Shown here in pieces: positions 33,473 to 45,200 of a stretch of 64,000 bases of DNA. The position numbers and the translations under genes are program-made. The stretch is from Alentia gelatinosa (lineage: Eukaryota > Annelida > Polychaeta > Phyllodocida > Polynoidae): contig OX465588.1 in the NCBI GenBank assembly GCA_950022655.1, forward strand, positions 26,087,525 through 26,151,524, in the 5' to 3' direction. Below the pieces are notes generated by a model. The model saw nothing but the letters and a program-made list of their open reading frames with translations. It had not been told where the DNA came from and searched no databases. Position 1 is the first letter of the stretch; each line of letters begins with the position of its first letter.

Positions 33473-36214
33473 CTAGTTCCTCACCTCCACCACCTTGGGT
33501 CGATGCAGGTCGAGCGGCGCTTCCTGTTCCGCCTCGACGGTTTGGCGCTGATCTGTCTGTGTTTCCGTTTCCGCCGTTTGCGTATGCATGTCCTGGTGCT
33601 GCCGCCTGTCGTCCGGAACCCGCTGAGGGTGGACATGCGCAGGCGCAGGTTCACCTGCTGGTTTCTGACTGGAGTTTTGCCCTTGACCCTTGATTTGCCC
33701 TTGACCCTTGATCTGCCCCTGGCTCTGGCTCTGTCCTTGGACATGGCCCTGGCCCACTACACCAGCCTTACCGTCGGCCTTACTTCCGGCTGACGGTGGA
33801 TTGTGAGGCGTAGTTTCCGTTTTGCCTACAGATCCCTGCTCGGGGCGTCTGTCTGAAGTCGACGGTGACGACGACTTGGTTCCAGCGGAAGTAGTCGTTT
33901 GCGCCTGCTCAGTGACCTGCCCCGACTTGCCCTGCCCCTGGAGTTGTTCTTTCGGGGCGGGCAGCGCAGGGGACGCGGCCGGCGCCGGGGTCGAGGCGGG
34001 CGGCGCGGCGCCGGGCGTCGGGGAAGCGGACGGCTGGGCACCGGGAGGCGCCGGGCCGGCGAGCTGGGGGCGGGCCACCTTAGCGGGACTGGGGGGTGGC
34101 TGGGCGGGCGCCGCGGGTGGGGCGACGGCGGGGTTCTGCTGAATAACCTGCGGGGAACAGGACGAGGCCGGCGCACTGGGGACGTGAGGCGCCTGCCCCG
34201 CAGGAGGCGGCGGCTCCCGCTGACCGTGCTGTTGTTGTTGCTTGTCCTTCTCTTTGCTCGGCGGGGAGGTTCTGGCGGCGGCCGGCCGGGTCGCTTGGCC
34301 CTGCCCGGCGCGCGGCGAGCCTGGCGGCGGCACGTGCGCCAACACGTGCGGCGCTTTGGTCGGGCTTCCACCCGGGTCGCCGCCGCGCCCAGGAGCGGCC
34401 GGCGGCGTCGGCGGCTGCTGGGAAGAGCCGTGCTGCAGTTTGGGACTAGAGGTCTGGATAGAGATGGACATCCGTGGAGGTCCGACATGTCTCATTATCG
34501 TCTGCGAATTCCCGCCCGCTGCCGCCTGCTGCTGTGACGGCGGTGACCGCTGCTGAGACGTCGCTGAAGATGCCAGTGTTGCATTGCCCGTAGAAGATAA
34601 ATTCACATTCGGTTTATTGGATTGCTGCTGTTTGTGATTGACCGGTTGGAGTTGCGCCTGCGTGGAGGAATCTTTCCGGTTGTGAGGCGGCGTTCCGGGC
34701 GGGCGGCCCCCACACGTCTGCGCTGGACGCTGTTTCTGCCCCACGCTATAAACCTTCTGCGGGTGCTGCCCCTGGTGAGCGGCAGGTTTACACGCCTGTT
34801 TAGCGGGCGTTGGACCTGTCTGCTGCTGCTGGTGCGTTTTGGTGACCGCTGAATGCGGCCGCTTGACGCCCGCTAGGGTCGCCTTCTGTTTCTGGGGGCT
34901 GGATTGCTGCTGCTGTCCCCTGGCGGGCTGTATGGATCTTGGGGCCTGCACGGTCTGCTGCGCCGGCGGCGAGCGGCTCTTGGCGGTGGGCGACAGGTGG
35001 AGCTGTGAGGCCGCCTTCTGCCCTGCCTGGAGCAGCCCGCCCGACGAACCAGCCGCCGCCAGGGGACGCGTCGTCTGGATCAGCATCTTGGTCTGCGTCT
35101 TCATGTGCGCCTGGTGGGTGGGGGCCGCCTGGTTCCGGTGTGGAGGGTAGGTGCGTGTCGACTGGAGGAGCGTCGTCGTCAGTGGGATGTGTGTTGGTAT
35201 GGATCCCTGTCCCTGCACCTGTCCTGGTTTCTGTACCTGTGACTGTCCCGGGCTGGGCTTGGCTTTGATGGGCTGCAGCGGGCGGGACGGCAGCTGGGGC
35301 TTGGACCTGCTGCTCGGGGACTTACTCGTCACCTGGGTCCCTGTAGACGTGAGCTGCGTATGCCCCGGAGTCTGTGCGGTGGTAGCGGTGTGGGAGGGTC
35401 GGGCTTGAAGCAGTCGTGGGGCGGCGGTGGGGTGCGGCTTCTGGCCCTCCGCTTTGGAAGTCTTCATCCCGTGCTGCCGCGGGTTTTGACTCGGCTGCGT
35501 CTGGTGGGACGACTTGGCGTCCTTACCAGGTGGGCTGTGTCGGCGCCCGCCGGAAGGTGACATATCGGGACTGCTCTGTTTGGGGACCAGTTTGGGTTGT
35601 TGGTGTCGCATTGATTCTACCTTGGACCGAGGCGAGTCTGGTGTGGTGGGCGCAGAAACCTTGGCCCCTCCTGCCCCGTCTGTCCCGCCTAACCCGCTCG
35701 CTTGCTTGGCTTTCAGTCGAAGCAACTCAGGGTCGTTCAGCTTGAATTTGATGCTAATAGGCGGCTTGCTTACGTGTATGTTTGGTCCACCTCTGCTGGC
35801 GACCTCCTTGGTCGGGGATCCTTTGATCCCGCTCGGCGGTCCCCTTGCCATGCCGTTATTCTTAGGCGTCAATGGGGCCGCCAGCACTGCCTTAGGTGAG
35901 GAGGAGGGCTTAGGCGAATATGGTGTCTTAGGTGAGGAACTAGCCTTGGGAGAGGATGAGGGTTTCGGTAAGAGGGCAGCTTTAGGCGACGAGGATGAAG
36001 CCTTGGGTGATGATGACGCTTTAGGTGGGGAGGAGGATGCCTTGGGCGAGGCTGGGGACTTGGTGGTAGGGCTGTGGCCTTGTTTGACAGCAGGGGCTGG
36101 AGGCGCGGCGCGGACTTCTGGTCGGGGCGCCGGCGCCTTCTCCAGTTTGGGGCGTTTGGCAGGAGGCGGTCCCGGCGTCTCGTAGATGGTGTAGAAGAGT
36201 CGCAACGGACCGAG
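33473..36214 (-). CDS. PCGF coding exon 9 (end of RAWUL and long basic tail, stop)
   Basis: 2,742 bases including the TAG stop. The acceptor tttcag precedes [12 protein letters not shown], the last RAWUL strand. The tail then has an NLS-like KRPKLEK, a cluster of about ten SPK motifs (residues about 287-350), an isolated conserved-looking island [18 protein letters not shown] (about 389-406), long Pro/Ser/Gln-rich stretches, [10 protein letters not shown] repeats near 1,070, and a C-terminal [15 protein letters not shown]. The exon is far GC-richer than the AT-rich DNA around it. Long frames on the opposite strand are shadows of this composition. The frame also extends 24 codons upstream of the acceptor, but those residues are intron. 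Confidence 0.93.
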   Translation of the reverse strand, partial: LGPLRLFYTIYETPGPPPAKRPKLEKAPAPRPEVRAAPPAPAVKQGHSPTTKSPASPKASSSPPKASSSPKASSSSPKAALLPKPSSSPKASSSPKTPYSPKPSSSPKAVLAAPLTPKNNGMARGPPSGIKGSPTKEVASRGGPNIHVSKPPISIKFKLNDPELLRLKAKQASGLGGTDGAGGAKVSAPTTPDSPRSKVESMRHQQPKLVPKQSSPDMSPSGGRRHSPPGKDAKSSHQTQPSQNPRQHGMKTSKAEGQKPHPTAAPRLLQARPSHTATTAQTPGHTQLTSTGTQVTSKSPSSRSKPQLPSRPLQPIKAKPSPGQSQVQKPGQVQGQGSIPTHIPLTTTLLQSTRTYPPHRNQAAPTHQAHMKTQTKMLIQTTRPLAAAGSSGGLLQAGQKAASQLHLSPTAKSRSPPAQQTVQAPRSIQPARGQQQQSSPQKQKATLAGVKRPHSAVTKTHQQQQTGPTPAKQACKPAAHQGQHPQKVYSVGQKQRPAQTCGGRPPGTPPHNRKDSSTQAQLQPVNHKQQQSNKPNVNLSSTGNATLASSATSQQRSPPSQQQAAAGGNSQTIMRHVGPPRMSISIQTSSPKLQHGSSQQPPTPPAAPGRGGDPGGSPTKAPHVLAHVPPPGSPRAGQGQATRPAAARTSPPSKEKDKQQQQHGQREPPPPAGQAPHVPSAPASSCSPQVIQQNPAVAPPAAPAQPPPSPAKVARPQLAGPAPPGAQPSASPTPGAAPPASTPAPAASPALPAPKEQLQGQGKSGQVTEQAQTTTSAGTKSSSPSTSDRRPEQGSVGKTETTPHNPPSAGSKADGKAGVVGQGHVQGQSQSQGQIKGQGQIKGQGQNSSQKPAGEPAPAHVHPQRVPDDRRQHQDMHTQTAETETQTDQRQTVEAEQEAPLDLHRPKVVEVRN

Positions 36215-39200
36215 CTGAAATGAAGCAAATTGTACTATGTGTAGAAGATCCGGAGCGAACGCAAAAAATGAGAGCCAGGTTTGCAATTTCTAAGACAACC
36301 TTAACCTGTGCGATACAGCAAATCATGCTGAAATGTAGGTGTATATTTTGAATAGTATCATCAATAACTGATAGGAAAAATAAAGACTAGGATGAAATAG
36401 ATCAAATCATAGTCTGAAATGTATTGGATAAATAAAATTATATACAATTGCTAAACGGAACGGATACAAAATAACATCGACGCTCATAAGCATGTACGTA
36501 CTCGGCTACATGAAAATATTCCTCCCCGCATTTGTTGGCTTTCCCTACCTCCCTGGAAAAACGTTAATTAATCTCATAAACCTTGCCAATGTGAATGCTG
36601 TCTTATATCAGATCTGTGCACCGGGCAACAACAATAACTTCATAGGCAAGTGGTGGGATCAATATTTAACCCTCTAATGGATTTCGACAAGGTTATGTAG
36701 CTTTTCTTCCTGCCAATTATGACCACCGATCACATTTAGCACCGCCAACAGCTTAAGCCCGGCGTCCACCTACGATATCTCTCCTATATGGTCTACGATG
36801 GACCTATAAAAAAGTCAAAATCGCGTCGGAAGGTCACCTAATATCGGGGCAGTTGACCACGTCTCTGCAATAATAACTTAAGCAGAACCACCGACCGACT
36901 TTTATACAGGTTTCATATAATCGGTGGCATTTTCGTCGGTAGTTGAAAACGCCACATTTAGATGTTTAAGTGAAAGGTTCGCTTTCCTGGCTGCCTTCGC
37001 TGAATCTACGGAAGCAGTTGGTTGAAACTAGTGAGACTCTCAATTGTTATTCCACCTTAGCTAACTTGGAATTGACTTGAAGATTCAGGCAAAAGAAATT
37101 GCAGACTAAAAGCTTCTAATATACATGTACTCACTCTTCTCCATGTGTAGATATAGGCGATGTCCATCAACGTGTATTGTTCACATAGGGGCTCATCGAC
37201 GTGGAAAATGTCGATCTATGAACAAGAACAGTTAATTAAGTCTATAATCATATATGCCACTCAAATAACACAATGAAATAATTCATTTTACGATACATTT
37301 TACCAAAAAACATGCACCACTTACATTGTTCCAACCAATGCATATACATGTAGCTCCTGATCCCGTTTCTCTGGTTGAACCATTTCTCATATATCTTTCC
37401 TAACCTAGTGGTATATAGCAGGATCGCTATGAGTTCTTACTGTCTGATTGCCGAAATGTATGGAGAATATAGGCATAATTTCTATTGAAGAAATATATGT
37501 TAATCATTGATCTTGATAAAGTATGACGCATCCAAAGATTTTACCACGTTTACCTACATCTTGTAGTATGATAAGCATCGTATTTTTAAAGTCGGAAAAT
37601 TTTCAATTCTCCTTCATTGATATTTTCACACTGACATTTGAACATGAAATTTAAATCTAAACGGTGGCAAATCCATACATAATTTGACGTGGCTACACTC
37701 TATAGCATAGGAATTCCCATACTCAGATTAGACAAGAAATAGGGACACCTGCATTACCATGGCCACTAAAGGTGAGCCTAAAGGTTATCAAATGTACATA
37801 CTTTCGTTTTTTTCCCCATTTTCAAAATCTGATACAAACTCTTTAGATTATATACACATTAACTTACGTCATAACCATTTCCTAGCCCAAACTTGAGGCG
37901 GACAAACTTCTTGAGGTGCCCAATGGAGAAGGCGGCGGGACACAGGAGGAAACGCCTGGAGGGGAGCTGAAAGGTAAGCACAGGTGACATGAGTATTTGC
38001 AGAGAACACGAGTATTGTTCCCACAGTATATTCCCTTGGACACATAACCCCTTGTAATAATCTTGGTAAGAGAAAGTATGTATTAGTAAATCGTTTTAGG
38101 CCTACTACCCTAGTAAGCCTTAAATATTCCCAATATGTACTAACAAATTTATATGATTATAATGTATCGGCCCCAGCCTTATTTCACACAAAAACAGTCA
38201 TATAAAGGAATTGAGAGGCAATTAAATATGATGAAGGCCTGCTCTGAAGGGAAGGTCCCCTCTACCTCATGCCTTGAGGACGGGTTCCTCGACAAGTGGA
38301 ATTCAGTCTCCTCTACATATAGACACCATTACCTGACCCATACGTATGTGACTGCTGCAGGTGGCAATCGGCAAAGCCAGCTACTATTACATCAATGACT
38401 GTCTTAAAAAAATCCGAACCCACCGGGCTACCGATTGCACACCGCGGTGGCTTACGACGTGCTCTACAATGCACATTTGCACTCAATTGAATGGGTGTCG
38501 GTGTGCATCGGGAGGTTTGAATTTCTGCGTCAGCACTGGTGAGTTCCAGGTCTTATGGTCAATGAATGAACATGTAATAAACATGTAAGAAAGAGAGGTT
38601 TGGCCAGAAGATACGGGACAATCCGAAGTGGACATGGTTGGCATGAGAGTTCCTAATCATTGCTGGGCAATCCGGAGACATAAATCGTTGCATTACACAG
38701 GTCAAGTGGGTTACTGATTCAATTAGGATTCACACAATGAGGTGATCTGGGTGTAACGCACCTCACGGATTATATGGCATATATGTCAGCAATATTCGGA
38801 TCAACCATGTCTTATATGAACGTTTACTGGTTTAGAGGCTCATGGTGATTTCTCAGGTTATCCGCAATACCAATGGAAAGGGAAAGAAAGAAGACACCCA
38901 GGTGGCCTGTGCTTACTTACGTCAGGGGATTCTAGGACCCGTTGAATAATCTAGGCTCGTACAAGATGACCCTTTCTCTATGCCAAGGAAACCCAGGGCG
39001 ATGTGTGTCCACTTTATTCAACACTTATGGACGACCTTATGAACGGTTAAGACTGTCTGAGGGAACGAACTTGAATATTATCAATAGCTTATTCAACGGG
39101 CCTTTGTTTTGCTGTGTATTAAAGCCATTTTGTTTGCCACCTCAAGCATAAGGCTTGAGGTGACCTTCCATAATCTAAGCAGAAAAACTCGTGGGTTATT

Positions 39201-42200
39201 TCACGACCTGGGTCGTTTCCATCGACCGATTTTGGGTCAGCAGTGCCAACAGTGCGTCGGTGGTTCCTGACTGTAGATTGGTTACGGGAAATCGGCCAAT
39301 GGAAACGGGCCTTATAGACCAAACCTCTAGACACTCTACCATAAGGACGGGCTGCGTTTTGAGGCTTGCGAGAAGCACCTCCAATCTGACGAGCGAGATA
39401 ACAACTTTATCTACAGATGGGATATGGGAGGACTTCAGAATAAAAAACACACCTGGAAATGCAGAACGCATCAGTCCATTAAGTTAACCATAGTTCATAG
39501 TGGAAGATACATACGCATAGCCTACTATACATACGCATAGCCTATGTATTTCAATAATGTCTGTATTCTGGGACTCAAAGTAGTGCCCTTGATGAGTAGG
39601 TTATTGGTATCATTCAATACTACCTGATGTCAGACTTCTATTATGTAATACATGCATTTTGCCCAAAGTTGTAAACATTTAATTAGCATAGAATATACAT
39701 TCATGTGCACTGTCTATACAGTATGGGTGTGTAGTATGACCGGCTTGATTAATGTCAATGTTTTGAATAACAAATAAAAAAAGAATATGTATTTGTAATA
39801 ATGAGAGGGGAAACATTTACTCACAGAATCTGAATCTGTGTCCGCGCATTTCCCAGATTTGTCGTTTTCCTTTTGCTTCTTCGTGTTTTCCTTTTCTGCG
39901 ACAGGTTTTTCGTCTCTTTCTGGGACTGGTTTACCACTGCAACATTTGGAAGATCAAAGTTAAAGATCAGCAGCGTTAACAAAATTAAGCATGTTTTGGG
40001 TTTAGAAATAAAAGAGTAGGCACCATCAGAGCTAATATTTCAAAGGACACCTTCAAAGTTAATACATTGCAAGACATGATCAAAATTATTACATCAAAAG
40101 ATATGACCAACGTTGTTAAAACATCAAAAACACTCTGGACTCCTCCCCATTGCACTGCTTTCTTTCCCCTCCCCTTTGACGGTGTCTCAGACGACTTGGT
40201 CTCATCTGCTCTTCTTTCTTCCCGCTCTTTAGACTCGCTCTTGCCATAACCCTTTCGCAAATCCTCCTTTTTTACTGCACCTTCTTTTACTCACAGTTCC
40301 CCCTGCACCAATTCATGGCGCTAATAGACCCGTTCTCGCTAGGCTGGCCCCTGATATATCAGGGACATTTAGTAAATCATATTCCTAGCGATGTAATCTT
40401 TAACGTTCGAGAACGTGATATAAAAAGCAAATTTGTATTCCTGATATATCCGTAGATTATCAAGTGAACGCATAAATCACTGTGCATGTATTTAGATTCT
40501 ACACACTTCCAGCTTCGATTTGGTGGTTAAAACATATAGATAGACCCTTTTTCTATTCAGACATGTGCATGTGTAGCCTTTGCCGAGGTTGACAGTTGGT
40601 GCTTTCTCAAACTAGGGCAAGCACGCAAATGCCATCTTCGAAAGTAACACGTTCATATTTCAGAAAAAAAACTAGTTCTACCGCTACAGTTATAAGGCAA
40701 ATAACCTGCAAATGAATGGTAATCAATAGACAATACCTGAGGTATGCTTATCTGTGCATTGAAGGGAAATTCTAAAAAGCCCAGGGCACTACGTTTGGAT
40801 AACATTAATCAATCCATCGTATATATTAAAATAAATTTGGGACACAACATTTCAAACATATGAGCGATAGGCAGTCATGGATATATGAACGCTTAAGATG
40901 GGATGACAGCACCTAGAGCGAATATGTCCGTCCTGCACACATTACAATCAATCGATGAAATAATAAATCTAAAAGATAAAATTTTAAAAAAAATTGTTCT
41001 GATCGTGTACGTGAACGGGAACGGTTAGGCCTAATATGTATTAGATTTCATAGATTTGTTCGTATTTTGAGCGTTTTTACGAAATGTGAACAGATTGAAG
41101 GACATGGGCGCAGGGCTAGGCACCATATTGTTTGGCCGAATCTTCGTGCTGCTAGCTATCGTCACGGGAATGTCTTAGCACTGAACGGTAAACATGCACT
41201 TCTTTATTTACATGCCTCTGCCTATCTCCTCCTCTCTTTCCCTCATACTCTCCTGAGCACTGCTCCTTCTGTTCTCTCCCTTCATCCCCTCTACCACATT
41301 CCCTTCTATAACTACTCCTCACTGCTGATATCTCCTATACCCATTTCCCCAGTCTCCTTAACACCCCTCCCCTCTGCTCCTTCCCTCCCATCCCTTCTCA
41401 CCTCCCTCCTAGACCTCCTCAAATCTATTATTATGGATACTCATGATCAAAGTAAATTAAGATAAAATATGTTGTAGTGTGACTGGTCCAGGAATCAAAA
41501 GAGGTGGAGAGGAGGGGTGGGGGTAGGCGGAGGGATACAGGGACTGGGGCCAGTCTACTCCCCTTCCTACATGCCCTATGCAGCACCCCTTCTACTCTAT
41601 TTTTCTGGCTCCAGTCCCTTTGCTTTCCTCTCCTTTCCCCATCCCCACTTTCTTCTCCCGCTCTGCCTCCCGCCCACCATCTGTTCCCCCACATCTCCCA
41701 GCCAGCACCCACCAATCGCCGCCTCCAATTTTCCGCTGTTGCGCTTATCGATTTTCAGTTTGTAGAGCGGCGGGCGCTGCCGTCGCACAGACATGGATTC
41801 CCCCTAGTGGCGGCTGGGCAGATAGGTTCCCTGGGCACTGTCTATCTGAGACGGAGATCGATGTGCGCATGCTCACCCACCACAGACGCCGCCTACCGAC
41901 CTGACCATGTACTACTGACACAACATCCTCTCGGGAAATCTCCACCGGATGCCTGCTGCCCCCAAGATAGACTCTATTTACATGGAGGTTGGGTGGAGAT
42001 TGGAGCTCCTTTTTATTCATAGTGAGAGTAAATGTGCTGGGGTTTATATTTCGCACTCCTTAATTAACTATATAAAGACAATACAATGTACATATCTAAA
42101 TACAGGATATCATCATTCACGTATATATAACAAGCACGGGGCACGATGATCAGGTCAGAGGTCATGGGTCAGGTTTCAAGGACTAGACGGTGAGTTGTGA

Positions 42201-45200
42201 GGCGTAAGACGCCTTAAAGTGACAGCGGCTGAGACCAGATCAATACCTGCACAGTGCAGGACGCTGCACTGTCTACATAATCAATAATCTGTAGGAACAG
42301 CCCCACGTCGGCCTCGCTGGCCACTGAGAGATTGGGGAAGATGGGAGCTACTTGATGACATGTGATAAGCAAGCAGACGGCAATTTGCTGCCGATCGCTG
42401 CTTCCCCACGGACACTCGATGCTGGTACCACCGGACTACAGAATTAGGCCGGGGCAATCTCCGACTGCAGTGACCTTGACCTTGGTCCTAGTAGGCAGGC
42501 GCAGTGGGACCATCGACACAAGCGGCCATTAGGGCGTTCGTCGACATCATTACCGCCACCGGAAGAAGAGGGGGACTGCTATTAGTGTTACGATCAACCT
42601 GGGAATCAGACTCATTGCCCACAAAGCCCCTCCCCCCATCACCACGCCAGCGGCACCGGCGCCATGCAGCAGCAGCACCGTCTAAGTAAAGTGCGCCCTC
42701 GCCATACTGCCCATGTTGTATGAAGTCTGCCTTTATGAACACGTCATGAATATATTGTGAACCTTGTGTTTAAAGACCCCATGAGCACAAATGCAATAAA
42801 TTCTCTCTACTAACGCCTGATGGGCATGATGTGAAATCACTATGAAAACAACTGCTAACATTCCACGAAAGGACATGTATCACAAATATGATATGGCAAA
42901 AGTAAAACAGCAATACACTGACAATAATGCGAACACCTGTTTGGTTCCAATACACTTGTAATGTGCTGTTGCAAGTGCTGCATGAAGACGCACTCTAATA
43001 CTGATATGCATCTTCATGCTGGGGCATACTCTGACTTTATATCACCCCTGGTAGAAGTTTAGCCATAGGAATAACATTAAAAAAGACAACTCAACGGTCA
43101 TCCTGGTAAAGTGACATTACTGCGCCATTGTCGTGGCTAAGATTTCAGATAACAAACCCGACACCAAGATGGAAATTTAAACATTCTTTCCTGGATTGCG
43201 AAGTCATTTCAATTATCATGATATTGTGATGATATTCTAATGTCCATGAAAGGAGTGAGATAAATTCAGAACCACGCTCATTTGAAAACGCTGTAATCAC
43301 CACTCAGCGTCGCCTCGATGACGATTGCGGCGCATCCAAACTCGTGGAGTATAGTCTATTCATACGATTCTCGATCCAGTTCTAAATAAAAACTACGAAG
43401 AAAAACACATAGTACTAGTGAGAGTGGTAGGGGGGTTAGTGCTCTGTGCCATGATCAGGTGTATTCAGGGAGAGGGTGACTGTTCCGAGATAAAATGGTG
43501 TGCATCAGCTGGATCTTGAACATCATTTGTTTGTAGCAGACTCGCTGGCTCTTTTGAAGTATGAGTATGATCTATACATATTATGAACACGCAATACATG
43601 TACATGTGTAGATGATACAGGCTACATATGCTATAAAAAAGCAGTTAGCACACTGTAAATTCTCACGTGCATATATGTGATTTATATCCTGCCACATGAC
43701 GAAAGACACGCGTAAAGCACGTGTGGGGCGAAACAGACCTGCCCCCGGCCCACATGCCGACATCCAGTGCTGCACGCGCCTGTGTGTCATTGATTTTTCT
43801 GATCCTCGGGCGGCAACCTAAGCCTGGCACCCGGGCCTGGGGGATTGGGGAGGGGGAGGGGGTGCGGTGACGGCGTGGGCCCGTCTGATGTGATTATTGG
43901 CATCGACCGGCACCAAATCACAGAATCTCCTCCTGTAGAACTGCCCTTTTATTATACACCTTCTACGAAGCCTCCATAAAAAACCTATGGAGAGTGCGTA
44001 ATTCGCCGAGCGGAGATTGCGGGGTAGCCGTAATCTCCGCCCGATTGAGCGTAGATTACGGGAAAAGTCCCTTCCATGCAAAGCATAGTGTCACGTGTAT
44101 GAGAAGCGGTAATAGGGTCTTCTTCTGATAGATTAAATTTCCTACACTGGATAATACATACTATATTAACCAGTTTCGGATACTTGTGGTCGTATTATCC
44201 TCGAAGTTGACTCTACGCAACAACCTCACTTTCGCTCGGATGTTACAACGCGCCAACTCCTCAGAGAATATGACCACTAGTATCCGAGACAAATTAATAT
44301 TGTTTGTGTATGGCCTATCCTCTCTACCCAAAACACACATACCTACTGCCCATTCTGATACCGCCAAGCTTCCTACTTAACAACGCTATTTAGACACAAG
44401 TGTTTTCTTGATACCGTTATCCTTATTCAATGTATCTATATCAGGGTACATACTTAAAAGTCATCATTTACCATGAGTTTGATGTGGAGTGATATGAATG
44501 AGGCGACAGCTGAGTGAATATCACATAGCGTTCAAATGAGTTGGAGAACGACAACTTTGACCAAAACTAGTTGCTTTCTGTATTTATCCCACCCCTGTAA
44601 ACACTAAAAGAATAGACAACACACGGGATATAGACCATGACGAACAGACTGTAATACTCGTAGGGGCATGGAGAACGAGTTCTCAATGTTAAGCCTATGG
44701 GACAAAAGTACCAGGGGTGAGATAATTTCAATATATAATTCATTAGACCAAAGATGGATTCGGCGAGGGCAAGACACTACTAAACGCCATGCTTTTCTTT
44801 CATTTGTACATAAAAAGTAGTGTAATCGATACCCATAATATCTAATATCAAGGTCCATGCTTCATAGGTAAATCGTTTTCCTAAATTCTAAAACCTTTTA
44901 GAGTAATTAGAATACAGAATCACCATCAACAGACATAAATCATATCGAGCGACAACCTTTCGCTCCTCGAACCATGTCCCTCCCATTTGGTTCTGTCTCG
45001 TTCACCCTATTAGGCCTATATCTCCTTTACATATACCTAAAGGGTGTCCATGTGAAATGAAAAACACTATCTATATAAAAAGTTTCATTTGCTCCAATAG
45101 CAACGTGCATAGTCCATCTCAGCGAAATTTGGATACTACTAGTACCCATGAGTGTCACAAATCACCGGGGGAACTTCACAAAATGCAGCCGATATGCAAA

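Noticed and set aside
33822..36228. Several 60-220 codon frames overlapping the big PCGF exon on both strands
   Set aside because: Shadows of a GC-rich, low-complexity coding exon. The minus frame continuing RAWUL is the only one with a known domain.
36215..36286. Upstream 24-codon extension of the last PCGF frame with its own ATG
   Set aside because: The tttcag acceptor at 36,215 joins in phase to the RAWUL exon 8; the upstream residues do not match PCGF proteins and are intronic.
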